A DNA stretch of 64,000 nucleotides from Chamaecyparis obtusa. Lineage: Eukaryota > Streptophyta > Pinopsida > Cupressales > Cupressaceae. Both the position numbers and the translations under genes were made by a program. Positions 43,901 to 55,141 of the stretch are shown in pieces; position 1 is the stretch's first letter; every line of letters starts with the position of its first letter. The notes under the pieces were generated by a model that was not told where the DNA came from, did not search any database, and saw nothing but the letters and a program-made list of their open reading frames with translations. The stretch is from contig BSBK01006346.1 of NCBI GenBank assembly GCA_027943335.1, positions 1-64,000 on the forward strand. The letters are read 5' to 3'.

Positions 43901-46640
43901 TACAGGGTTTGAATATCATAATTTTGCTCATCATAAATATTAAAACTTTAGTTCAATATTTCAAAATATTGAACATTTCATCAACAAATATAATTTCAAC
44001 AAGGGCTGCGCGCAGCTGGAGTCCCTGCCTAAGGTGGGACTGCAGGAGTTTGTGTGCAGTCAACATTTTCAGTTTATATTTAAATATGTGTGCGTGCGTT
44101 TTCTATAAAGCAAAAAGTTTTAGTTTTGTAGGAATGTGCTAATTGGATTGAAGTAGAGGATACCCTTGATTCATTGTAGTAATCCTTGGAGCTTTTTAAG
44201 ACATGAAGCTCAACTGATGTGACTTTGTATTTAATACTTTTCAGTTCTTGTTAGAAATCATATTAATTAAATAGCTATTGTTTATTTATTTGGATTGTAT
44301 AACTCCTGTGTGGCTATAACTAGATGTATGATGTTACAGAGATATGAATAAAGAGAATTCCGCTACTTGAAAGTGAATGTAGGTAGTTCTATTCTTATTC
44401 TTTGTTTTATAAATTTCTTTCACATATTGTCATGATTTTGAATTTTAAGACTGAAGTGTTAAAAATGAGAAGGAGAAATAAGATAAATCAATAACATTTG
44501 TAGTTCTTGTTGTAACAGTATCAAGAATATAAGTGAAATCTTATATCTAGGAGTATTTATTTTTTGTTTTGATTACAAACATCACATTTTTTTTTTAATG
44601 CATATATCAATTATCACTATATTATATTTTCATAAAAGAATTCAGAATATTTTTTCGTCTAAATAGTAGCATGGTTTGATCACGAAAAACCTTTAAATTG
44701 ATGGTGGAGAATAAAATAGTCATACTCTATAATATTTCAACAATAGTCAGTAATTGCTCATCTACCACAGGAAATTGAGTTTTGAAATACAGTTAAGGAA
44801 AAATGATTGTGTATATCATATATCATGTTATGAGAACATCAATTAGAAATCTATGATGAGATTGTCTTCATGTACATTGATAAAAGAAAATAAAAATAAT
44901 GTACTACACTAAACATTACAAATGAATTTTTATTTATGTTAAATATATATTTAATAACAATACACAAATCCAATAAGTTAAATGAATTAATTTTCCTTAA
45001 GAAAGTCAAAATAAACTATATAAAGCTTATACAAAATCAAAACATCAAAACTGGTACTGTTCACATATAGAATTATAATTTTACATGTAATTCAAAATCA
45101 TAAATATTTTTTTATTTTTAAACTTGAATAAATAGATATGAACTTATTTTTGCTTGAATATGAAAAAGATGTTAACATCATTAACAATAGCAGCCAGTAA
45201 CATGCCATTGCATTATCTATTTCCAAATACGATGATACCAAGCTAAAATCTGTAACAGCATTTCATGAATAAAAAAAAACATTTTGACCAATTAACATTT
45301 CTACCAGGATTTGTGTGCTTCTAGTTCGAATTGTAAATTTACCAAGAAAAAGTCCAGATGAGTGCCTCACTACATGTAATATACGCATTTACAGCCATGC
45401 TAGGGTTTGCACAGTTGCAAAAAAAAGGAAAAAAAAAGCAAAAATATATATATTTATTGTTATTTTTGTTATAGCAAATATCAGTTATAAAGTTCATTGT
45501 ATTTTAGTATATGGTTGTTCTAAACTGTGAGAGGCTAAGTGTGTTCAAAATATATATTTTTTTAGTCAGTTCCCATACAAGGTGAATATTGTTACCTATA
45601 GACAAGCTACTTGTCATGAGCAGGTATTACTGAGAAGTTCAATTACGCATGACATGTTTTGTCAAGCAAAAATATGCAGTGTTGAAATGCCAAAATGTTG
45701 GTAAAGCTGTCCTGCAAAAATTTGCAGTGTTGAACATTGTAGATATCTTCGGTCTTCACGTTTTGAATGCCAAAATGCTGGTAAAATTGTCCTTTGAGAA
45801 TTCCTACAAAGGGAGAAAATATTAGTAATTAATGACAAATTCGAGATGCCTGCCCATAAACCTTTGACTAGATTGCATGCATGTTGTCAAAACAAATGAT
45901 TTATAAAAGCTTAAATAAAACATTGCAAAGAAATATGGAAGAACTGGGTTTATCAACTTAATTTGAATTGCAACATTTGGACTTCGAGCACTACCCCCTC
46001 AATTGGCTCGTGTAGGACTACAACAGATTCCTACTACAGTGGGGATGCATCTTATATGAAACAGATAGGGGGACCATTTAACGGAGAAAAGTTTATATAA
46101 ATGTAGAATAGCTAGCAAATATTTTCATTTCAAAAGATCAATTGTAGGCGTTAGAGGTCAATATTTCAAGAACAGCCTAGAATCTATTAAAAATAATATA
46201 ATTTGAATCCGAGTCCATTTTCAAATCCTTCTGTGTAATAATGTGGCATAACTTTAACAGATTATACGGCTATGTCATGGCGTAATGATTCAAATTTACA
46301 AACTTTAAGAATGTGGGCCAAGCTTATCACATAATGTGTTAAAGGGGACATTTAATATCATTGAAATTTACCCAGCCAAACAACATTCATGGTTGATTCT
46401 GTGCAATTACAAACTGCTTATAGAACAAACTAGGCGTGAGTATATGGATACCTAGAATTCTTTGAAGAAGAGCAGATGGTGCTCACTAGAGTAATAAACC
46501 TGATATCACTATGATAGGGAGGCTGGACTGGTGCAGGCAGTCATAGATAATCTACTTATGAGGTTTTGTGAATAAACTTTATGGAAGGACCATTGGCTGT
46601 GGTCACTTGCCCAAGTTTTGATTCAAGGGAGATGTATTAA
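43901..46640. other. Anonymous non-coding DNA
   Basis: No domain or RNA gene is recognised. A short GC-rich patch at 43998-44070 (GGCTGCGCGCAGCTGG and following) stands out but opens no convincing frame. A direct repeat near 45683-45713 and 45763-45793 shares TGCCAAAATGYTGGTAAA. Confidence 0.5.
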
Positions 46641-46712
46641 TGCTGAAGTTATTCGAAACCTTTGAAATGTAGATGTCAAGTATTAGTTCAAAGTACATAT
46701 TGAAAAGGGGAA

Positions 46713-47249
46713 TTCTTTCTACAATTTGAGAAATCATCTAAATTGGGCAGCTAAGCTTGATCCTCAGTGACTGAGATTCCTTATGACAATTTTTGTACAG
46801 TCTAGTGCTAGTGTACAGAATATGATGTTGGGAAGTCCTGTCAGACTAGCAGACTTAACCATATAAAACGTAACTTACAATCTGAGCTTTCATACATTAC
46901 CAAATTACAGTGTAATTAACTATCTTCGTAGGGGTTAAATCATATATAAAACCTTTTCTATTTCATGAACAAACCTTATTCTTTATAGAATTTGAGAAAC
47001 CTTCTAAAATTGGGGAGTGCTAAGATTGATCTTTAGTGATTGAGATTGTCATGATAATTTTTGTATAATCTAGTGCTAGTGTACACAATGTCATGTTGGG
47101 ATGTCCTCCCAGAATAGCAGACTTAAACATATAAAAGGTAACTTATAATCTGAGCCTCCATAGATTACCAAACTACAATGTAATTGACTATCTTGTTAAG
47201 GATTGAATCATACATTCAACCTCTTGTGTTTCATGATCAAACCTTCTCT
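46713..47249. repeat. Tandem duplication, about 267 bp x 2
   Basis: Unit 1 (about 46713-46978) and unit 2 (about 46979-47249) share, in order, AATTTGAGAAA, TAGTGCTAGTGTACA, AGCAGACTTAA.CATATAAAA, GTAACTTA.AATCTGAGC, ATTACCAAA and TTTCATGA.CAAACCTT. By eye roughly four in five positions match. Neither unit is coding. Confidence 0.85.
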
Positions 47250-49190
47250 TAATAATATGATTGTTTAGGATTATTTCTCTAGGCTTTCTTTATTCAGGAA
47301 TCATGACCATTCCGTTTGAGGATGGAAATGAACAAGATTCTTTTGCAGATAGATTTTTTCCCAAATATTTTCCTTGAAATAAGCATTGTCTTCATGGGTA
47401 ATGCTATGGGGTTCATCATTTTGTGTTGAGAGTGTGCTCTTATTGAAGAAATTCTATTCAAATTACCACAGATCTTCAAGGTCAGATATAGTCTATGTGA
47501 ATAGATGACATGGATCCAAGTACAATTTGAACTGTATATGTCTCTAATGCATCCTCGTGTCTTTTAGTTGTACATGGCTATATATGGCCTCAGATAGAAA
47601 AAAGTATGTAATATTGAGCCTACTTCCTCCAACCAGGGAAAATAGGGCTAAAAAATATATGGTGTTTTACTTTTTTGAATGTTGTGGTTTTTGGCAATAT
47701 TTTGGAAGACTTGTACAAAAATTGTATCGTAGATTTTGGAAAAATTGCAATATGCGTACAAGTATTATACTTGTATAGTGTATTGCATATTGTGTCATCT
47801 AGCATGTGATGCGATTTTTATTTTCTGTGTGTTTCAAACTTGGTTTCATTTTCAAAGATTTTTGCTTCTCTGCAATGAACAATCTCAATGCTTCATCTAG
47901 CAGACATGATAGTATAATTCATCAGGGCTTTTATCCGCAATATATGCAGATGCAAAATCTCATTATAAGACTAAGGTCTATTGCTAGAATGTAGCATTGA
48001 GGATAAATTTTTGGGCATACCACACAACTTAAGTGATTGGAGGTACGCAATGCCTAATAGGACTAGGAAAATTGGAAATGACTGAAAGTGAGTTTTACCT
48101 ATTTCCTTTTATCTGTGTTTTTTCCAGATTTATTTTGAACTCGGTTGTTATGGAATTTTAGAAGTTAAAGATTTTAATAGAAAAACTTACAAATTCTATC
48201 TGCATGTGGAGCTTGACTTTTCCATCTTTTTCACCAATCATCTTGATGGGGAGATGGCCCATGAAAATATCCATTTCAAGAAATTTTGTTATTTTTTGTT
48301 GTTGCAGAATTTCTTGGTGAGCTATTGAGGCTTCCCTGGCTCTAGTCCTTGCATGTGAATATCATGAATATAACATGGATCCCTCCATGCCAAACTAGTA
48401 TTAGCAGGCCTACCACGTTAGACTAAAGCAAGGGTTCTTGCATTTCACGGTAGTGTTAGATGTTAAAAGGGGAGGTGAGTTCTTTAGTAGAGTATACCTG
48501 TGTTCAAATGCAAATAGAAAAATCTAATTTGCTACCTACTAAGCTAATTGCATGAGTATAAGAAATTCATCAGTTTTCCATTAAGTATTAGGCATTCTCA
48601 TGAACACAAAGGCTAGCAACTTAGGCTGTGCAGGATGTTCCCACTTTAAAACACGTAAAAGCTCATAGAAGTGAGACCACTCTGAAATGAAAACCCAGAG
48701 TGCCTATAACAGTTTCTGCCCTAATCCCCAAAGAATGTGTCAGTTAACACCACTCCAGCAAAAGAACACCTTTAATAATTACCATGCAAAATGCTTACAG
48801 ATAGTTTCCAAAGCAAAAATCATATATCCCGTGACTTTAAATTATGAAAAAGGAAAATCCTAATTTTAATACTGAAAGTTATGCTAGTCAAATGAAATTT
48901 GTTCAACAACAAAGCTATAGCTAATGTGATTGGCTTAATATTAAATGAGAGATTTTGTTGGTCCAGTAAATAAGTTAAAAGCGAAAGAGTGACTTAGCTT
49001 ACCTTGGGAAGCATATGCCTGGTCTTTTCATGTATCATACAAATAGCAAAGAACAATGCTGAAATGAGTGAGAAAGATAGATACGAATGCTGAAACACAA
49101 CTTTGTAAAGTGGTGAGCAGACAAAGCAATGTGTTTGTAACTTTGTTTAACTTACGTTGTTTTTCTCTTCTACAATGCTAAGTATGATAT
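47250..49190. other. Non-coding stretch between the tandem repeat and the RPA-like gene
   Basis: Short open stretches exist (for example 47806-47994 plus, 62 codons), but none shows a domain or a convincing start. No Helitron-type 3' end (hairpin followed by CTRR) could be identified with certainty here, although it is where one would be expected. Confidence 0.4.
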
Positions 49191-49193
49191 CAT

Positions 49194-51589
49194 TCATTGC
49201 AATGGTAAACGTGCCATGATTTCAAATTTGCGTAAGAGGTAGAGTACTGGTGACATGTCTATTTTGTAGGTTTCGAATGGCACTGCTACAAGTTGTGGAA
49301 GATGTTGCTCCAAGAGTGTGGAAGGCATGTTGCAGTTTACAATGTCGTCCTCATTTTCTACAATGCATTGTAGAAAATGATGGTATTCAAATGTTGTATT
49401 TGTGGCACATGCTAGGCATTTGGCTTTTTTGCTTGCTGACAGCTGTGTTGCTGAAACAGTCTGATGGCATGTAGTGCATACTGGTTGGTATGGTGGCAGG
49501 TATGCATTTCTTGTTCTTAATATTCCAGAGATCTGTAGTTTGCATGAAGTGTTTAGCATGGATTGTCAAATGTTACCAACTTGCTTACTGTTTAAATGTG
49601 CTTAAATGTGCTTGTGTTTGAAAGGTTTGAGGATTTTGTTACTTACTTGTATATTATAGGAGACTAAGTTTTGCAAAGTGGCTTTCATGGAGTCATCATT
49701 GAGCTAGTCTATGAATGTTGATGGGGTTGATTTTATGATATTTGTACCGATTGGGCCGCTGCGTATAACATTCTTTGCCAAAAGCAACGGTGTTGTTGAT
49801 GAGGCTAGAATCTGTTGCAATGTTGTGAATGCTTGAGAGTGGTAATCTGAAACTATTACCTGTAGGGAAAAGCAATTAGTTAGTAGAATTAGAGGGAGCA
49901 TTATATTATATGAGTAGTGCAAAAGGAAATTTGATATGTAGTAGCAAGAACTTACCGAAGCTGTGTCATATATAGTTTCGCCATCCCTAACATGGAGGTG
50001 GAATTCAGTTGCTGATTGGCTGTGTCTTGTTACAAGAATTGCTAGTGTTCCAAATGGGTAGGTGTTTGTCGAATTAACTAACTATGAAATTGTAACATCT
50101 AGTGTGAGTTTTCATTGCTTGCAAACTTTTTCAATGGTTTGAATACATGTCTTTGTAGTTAGTTGGAGACAGTAATCAGCGTCACCTCTTTCAAATGGGC
50201 TTTTCTTCTTGATTATAAATTCTGTTAAGCATACACTAGCACCAGGTGAAAGCTTGGGTAGGTGTGTGTCAATAAGTTTGTTTGTAACATTAGCTGTGAT
50301 AGTCATCTGTCCTTGACTATCTACAAGATCTACATGTACAATTTGTGTTTTACTTGGGCTTGAAGGGTTTTTTGCTAGGGCAGGTCCATATGTGACGAGA
50401 ACGTCACCTTCAAAGGCTAGGGCAGATTGTGTTGTACATATTTTGATTATGCTGGATGAATGATGTTGTTGCAGTTTTAATCTGTAGTTAGAAAAGATGA
50501 GACATTTCAGAGAAAGCCATGGTGGGTTAAAATATCATATTATTAAAGGAATATATTTTTAATTTTTAAAAATATAATTATTGTATAGTAAATTTAATTG
50601 GTAAAATTAGTTATCTTTATTTTTAACAATTAGATTCCTTTAAAAAACCTAAATAACTTTCTTCCCTTCATCAAAATAAAATTTAAATGCAAAGTGTATT
50701 AAATAATAAATATAAATAAACATAATATTATATATTTACTTTGTGTTAATTTAATTATAATAGTTGTATATTTGTATTTAATAGCTTTTAATTGTGTTCA
50801 TTATATATAAACTAAATATATAATTAAATAATAAATATAATACAATATAGAATGTTTTGAAATATGTAAGCTTTTTTACTCAATGTTTCAAATCAGTTCA
50901 ATTAAACTATGTAAGTGTTTTTTTTCTCAACTTTTCAAATCACTCATAATGATTCATATCAAAAATTAACATTTATAACTAATTAAAAATAAAACTTTTT
51001 TTAAAAGATTAAAATAAAATAAAGTAATAAAGTAGATTAAAAAATCTACATCAGTAATTAGAAACCATAATAAAATGCTGACCTTTTTTGTTCTTGTTCT
51101 TCGTTTTCAGTGTCAGGTGGGGATGTGTTTTGGCACCTGCAAAATATGTAACATAAGTTAGGATTATTGTTGGATACAAATGGAAAAGAAATAGTGTACT
51201 TTGGAAGTCAAGCTGTTGTAGAAAGGTAATGTGCGCTAAAATTAAAATTATGAGTACTGTGTCTCAATCTTGGGGTGTTTCTTGTTGATTATGCTACGTT
51301 GTGGTGGAGAAGGGTTTTGTGCTGATGTGGAGCTTTCTCGTTGTTGTTGCTTTGTTCCAAAACTTTCCTCAACATGTGCCTTTGTGCTTTGATCAAGAGG
51401 TGTGTGTTCCCTGTCAGGGATTCTGTGATAGAATTAAGTATTTAAATATTATTTTAGGAAGTCACAAACGTATGTAACATAGCATAGAAATGAGTATGAT
51501 TTTAGCATAATTGTGCAATGATAATACCTTTGTGTCTGTAAGATATTGCATTTTGATGGCTCCATCGTGGCTGCTGGTACTATGGTTTT
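49194..51589 (-). pseudogene. RPA1-like single-strand DNA-binding gene, multi-exon, probably Helitron-associated
   Basis: Six exons can be drawn on the minus strand: 51589-51528, 51422 to about 51240, 51136-51083, 50481-49956, 49859-49647 and 49532-49194. The last introns have clean ends: GTAAGT...CTACAG at 49955-49860 and 49646-49533, both in phase 0. The 50481 exon encodes an OB-fold (DGETIYD near its end; VDLVDSQGQMTITANV in the middle). The last exon holds a zinc finger, CTTCHQTV...KCLAC, as in the C-terminal DNA-binding domain of RPA70, ending ETYKIDMSPVLYLL. In-frame stops at about 50112, 50080 and 49706 show decay. Plant Helitrons often carry RPA-like genes, and this one lies just downstream of a Helitron-type helicase in the same orientation. 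Confidence 0.7.
49351..49380. repeat. Perfect 30-bp palindrome in the last RPA-like exon
   Basis: The 15 bases TCATTTTCTACAATG at 49351-49365 are followed directly by their exact reverse complement at 49366-49380, with no spacer. It falls in the region that encodes HHFLQCIVEN. Confidence 0.9.
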
Positions 51590-52012
51590 CTGCAATGGGA
51601 AAAGATGCAACAACTAAATCATAAGTACTGGCATTTTTAAAACTTGGCAGTGCATTAGTTTGCTATGATTCTAAGAATCAAGTACAGAGTATCTTTCAAA
51701 TGTGTCATTCATGCATTTAACAATTTTGTGCCATTCTCGTAAATGTGTATTGCTATAGAATAGAATGGAAACAAAAGGGAATGGCAAAGTGAAGATGACA
51801 AGCAACTTGGAAATATCATAGATAAATTATAGCTTTCTATAACGAGATATGAGTATTTGTATAAAAATATACTTTATTCTTGGTGATGTTCAAAAACATA
51901 AATAAGATTCAAATTGCCGAGCAAGGTTTTATTTTTTTCCTTTTATTTCAGAAAAGGAAAATGGAATGTAATGGTTGTGTTCCTTTGTGTAGTCTAATTT
52001 TTGACACGTATG

Positions 52013-52606
52013 CTAGAGATGGAGTTGCAGGGATACTGCAAAGTGGTCTGACCAGTATGTATCTAGTATAGAAAATTTTGCAAGAGTGGGGTCAGTATTG
52101 TGTAACCAAATCTGGTCCAACAAAGTGCCAGCTTGTGTTGTTGGCTTGTCAACAATCAAACTGAAGTTGTGGTATTGCATGAATTCTTTAAGTGTTACTT
52201 GTGATTTTGTGGAGCATAGCATGTCAATGTTGAAGTCTCCAACAACAATTAGTTTGTAGTTGGGTGGCAATGTGGTTGTGATGTTTTGTATGAGGTCCAT
52301 TAGCTCTTTAATAGGTGTACTTGGCGTTATGTATAGGTTAGTGATTCGTAGAGTACTGCCCAGGTGCAAGAGGTCTATGGTTATTGATTCAAGATGTTTT
52401 GTTGCACAAGTCTGACTTTGTATCAATGTAGTTGTGTGTGCGCAACATGTTAGCAGGCCATGAATAGACAAGGAAGAGTAGCAGTTGAATTTTTCCTTTA
52501 ACAAGTTGAGATTATGTGGAGATTTGTGTCTTGTTTCTTGGAGGCAGAGTACGGTTGCTTGGATCAAATCATGGTCATGGGCTATGTCTTGTCCATGCAA
52601 TGCAAA
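52013..52606 (-). pseudogene. Helentron-type AP endonuclease domain, joined in frame to the helicase
   Basis: The 195-codon open frame at 52600-52013 is an EEP (AP endonuclease-like) domain with a full set of motifs: VLCLQETR (residues 18-24), VVGDFN (119-124), LLDQIW (160-165) and YWSDHFAV (182-189). Reading upstream in the same frame passes one TGA at 52610-52612 straight into the helicase frame (ICSLNT, stop, SFALHGQDI). The fold's first strand would span that stop, so helicase and endonuclease were one protein. In Helentron-type rolling-circle transposons the endonuclease follows the helicase in this way. LINE endonucleases, by contrast, precede a reverse transcriptase, and none is present here. 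Confidence 0.8.
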
Positions 52607-52609
52607 GCT

Positions 52610-53146
52610 TCACGTATTCAAAGAACATATAATGAAATGATTTGTGGCTGTTGAAGGAAGGCTGTATTGAATCCTCCATTGTGCTGAAGTTTGGAGGCGT
52701 TGCATTTCTTTGTCGACCTTTTTGCATAGTTTAAAGTTTGCATGTTGCAATTTGTGTATTAGGTATAGCAATTCAATATTTCGTACACGCGACAAAGCAG
52801 TGTAAGAAAGCCCATGCTGGTAGACTTTGCAAGGATCAAAGGCAAGAGCATTCATTGTCAGGCCTTGTGCTCTATGGATAGTTCGTGCACATGCTAGTTG
52901 TAGAGGGAATTGTGATCGTGTTACTATTTGGGAACTTGTTTTTATTTTTTTGGCTATTCTGATTATTGGTGTCCAAGAAGGTGGAATAGAATTTGTGTAT
53001 AGTCTTTGCATTTTTTGGCGCCGTGATTGTCCAATTGTAGGGTCGTTGAATTGGATCCAAGCAATGTCTTGTTCATCAGTTGTGTACATTTGGAAAATTC
53101 CATCAGCACCATTAACTAGGCCATCTTGGGCGTCAAGGTTTCCAGC
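52610..53146 (-). pseudogene. Pif1-like (Helitron-type) helicase, C-terminal part
   Basis: From about 53146 downward the frame reads NLDAQDGLVNGADGIF, then FPLQLACARTIHRAQGLT (helicase motif V region) and YTALSRVRN (motif VI with its arginine finger). These are the signature C-terminal motifs of Pif1/RecD-type helicases found in Helitron Rep-helicase proteins. Walker A and B motifs and the Rep (HUH) nuclease are missing, because the sequence upstream of 53146 is a retrotransposon gag. The frame closes at a TGA at 52610 that lies inside the former endonuclease fusion. Confidence 0.85.
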
Positions 53147-53520
53147 GATCACAAGCTCTGTATCCATCCTACCAGTCAGTAATGGGACACCTTCAAGTGC
53201 CTTGCCAGTGATAGCCTTCAAGGTTTTAAGAAATTGCTCATCTTGGGTTGGAGGATCAGGTGTAGGCACATCATCATCAATGGTCTTCTCTTTCTCTTTG
53301 GCATCCTACTCCTCCATCCTATCTTTCACCTTATTTTCCTTTGCTTGGACATCATCCAAGAGTTGCTCCATTTGCATCAATCTTTCCTATAGGAGTCTAT
53401 TAGCTTCCTCCTGATCTTCCACCTTCTTAGCAAGCTCAAAATTGGTCACCAATTTCTACTTTTGGGATGATCCAATTGATTCTTCTAGTGGTTGAAACAT
53501 CCACCTTCCACTTCCCAAGC
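53147..53520 (-). pseudogene. LTR-retrotransposon gag, N-terminal part, fused in frame to the helicase
   Basis: The minus-strand translation has an acidic coiled coil (FELAKKVEDQEEANRLL, then RLMQMEQLLDDVQAKENK, with stops between) followed by FLKTLKAITGKALEGVPLL and TGRMDTELVI. This fits the start of a plant Ty3/gypsy gag (the ...GVPLFxGKMD... region). It breaks off where the helicase motif begins, and the frame stays open across the join for 219 codons (53269-52610). It lies just downstream of the primer site and LTR. Confidence 0.7.
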
Positions 53521-53527
53521 CTTAAGA

Positions 53528-53540
53528 GGCTCTGATACTA
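53528..53540 (-). other. Primer-binding site (tRNA-Met, one mismatch)
   Basis: On the minus strand TAGTATCAGAGCC compares with the usual TGGTATCAGAGCC, 3 bp after the LTR end at 53544. Confidence 0.75.
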
Positions 53541-53543
53541 ATC

Positions 53544-54764
53544 TGATGGGGAGGCTAGGATAGACTAGCTAGTCTATGCTCTGATCCTTACCCAAGGACC
53601 CAAGTTTACTCTTGGCACCTATGACTGGTCTATAGGATACCTTACACATTCAAAGACCCCCTGACCTACCTATCCTAACCACCACATTTAGCTATTTGAC
53701 CTTGCAACATTCCAAGCTCTAGCTTCTAGCTCCATCCCTTACATAGGCTTATAAGGGTCTTCTAGGGTTCAAATCCATTCCCAAGCTCCAATAGATGATT
53801 TCATGAGTTCCAAGATGTTTTTAGAGCATTTGGAACCTTTTTAATGCATTGGCATGGTTGGGTCATCACCCGATTTGAGGGTTCCTTTGCAATTTAGGGC
53901 TACAAGGAAGAGGCCTAATTAGCCCTCCTTCCAGTTTTATAGGGTTTTTGACACCTTTCCCTCAAAGATTCAACACACCTATTCTAAATAAAATCTGCTA
54001 CAAATGACCCATTCTCAATTATTTTTGGGGTCTCAGGCTTCCAACAGGTCGTACAACACCTGTGCCAAATATGAGGGTTTTAAGGGCTTCTTGATCCCTT
54101 CACTGTCCTATTCTTCAACAGCACCTCTCCAAGGCTATTCAAACCCTCTCCTCCACAACACCACACCTTCAAACACCCTTCTTGATTCCCTCCAAAGGGA
54201 AAGCCATGGAACTCCTTCCTCTACTCTTGAGAACTCTTTGTCTGCTGACTGCTCCTAGCCGAGCACTGCCAAGCTCGCCTAGGGCTTTGTCAAACACATG
54301 TTTGCTCCTACTTGTTGGGCCCCTGCTTGCATATAATTACATGTTATGGTATTTATTCTTAGAATCCAAAGTCCCATGGTGTTTCCACGGTGGAAACAAG
54401 ATCTACAGCCCCATATCTACAAAGCTCTCCAAACTGGCAGAGCACTGTCAAATGAAAGAACTAAACCAAAATGCACACAAAAACATTAAAAGAACTAATC
54501 TAATGCACACATATGAAGGATAAACACACACAAAAAAATTCCCTTGCAAAGATACACTCCAAACTCCAAATATTCACATGACAATAGTCTAAAACAGTGA
54601 CTGTTCTACTCCAGCAACGTTCAATCTGATATTTCCATACTTTCACCATACAATAATGATGCCAACCCTTGGTTTAGGGTTCCATAGGTCTTAAATACCT
54701 ATCTCCTCTATATGTGTGTGGAGTTAGGGCTTCTAAGCCGCTTAGGTTAGGTTAGGACATTACA
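53544..54764 (-). mobile_element. LTR (about 1.2 kb) of a minus-strand Ty3/gypsy-type element
   Basis: On the minus strand the segment starts TGTAATGTCCTAACC at 54764 and ends CCTCCCCATCA at 53544, following the TG...CA rule, with a primer site and gag directly after it. No second LTR was found downstream. The element is therefore truncated where it meets the helicase. The open stretches at 54004-54523 on the plus strand are antisense to the LTR and not called as genes. Confidence 0.7.
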
Positions 54765-55141
54765 AGGGAAAAGTTGCTTAGCAACTTTTGAAAGTTGTTG
54801 ACAACTTTTAAGCAACTTTTTGTTGTACAAACAACTTTTCTCTCCTACTTTAAAACTACTATTTTAAGCCCTCCTAAAGAACTCACATGTGCTCAAACAT
54901 CTACCAATCCTAACCTAAGACTTCAAACCTCATAGAAAATCACTATTTTTAGGATGACAACATTCCCTAAATCAGTGTGCCATTCACATTGGAAAGACCA
55001 ACTGAAATTCTAGGACCTAACCTAGGCCTACACACACAAGCATGAGGTAAAGCTCTCATTTTAAGTACATGCTTCTCTCAAGAAGACTAACACACCAAAA
55101 ATGTGAACGTGGGAGCCCTTAGAAGGGTGCTCTTGCACCAC
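54765..55141. other. Spacer with clustered CAACTTT motifs
   Basis: Between 54770 and 54842 the words CAACTTTT/AAAGTTG occur about seven times in both orientations (AAAAGTTGCTTAGCAACTTTTG is one imperfect hairpin). No gene is seen. Confidence 0.6.

Noticed and set aside
43998..44070. GC-rich patch that might be an exon
   Set aside because: The frame is short, with no splice sites or domain that I can support.
47806..47994. 62-codon plus-strand frame with a gene-like second half
   Set aside because: There is no domain, no splice context and no support from another copy. It is too short to call.
48241..48262. TTGATGGGGAGATGG, similar to the LTR end at 53544 (TGATGGGGAGGC)
   Set aside because: Only about 11 bases match and the following sequence differs, so it is not a second LTR.
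52827..53414. 195-codon plus-strand open frame
   Set aside because: It is antisense to the helicase/gag fusion, whose motifs are on the minus strand.
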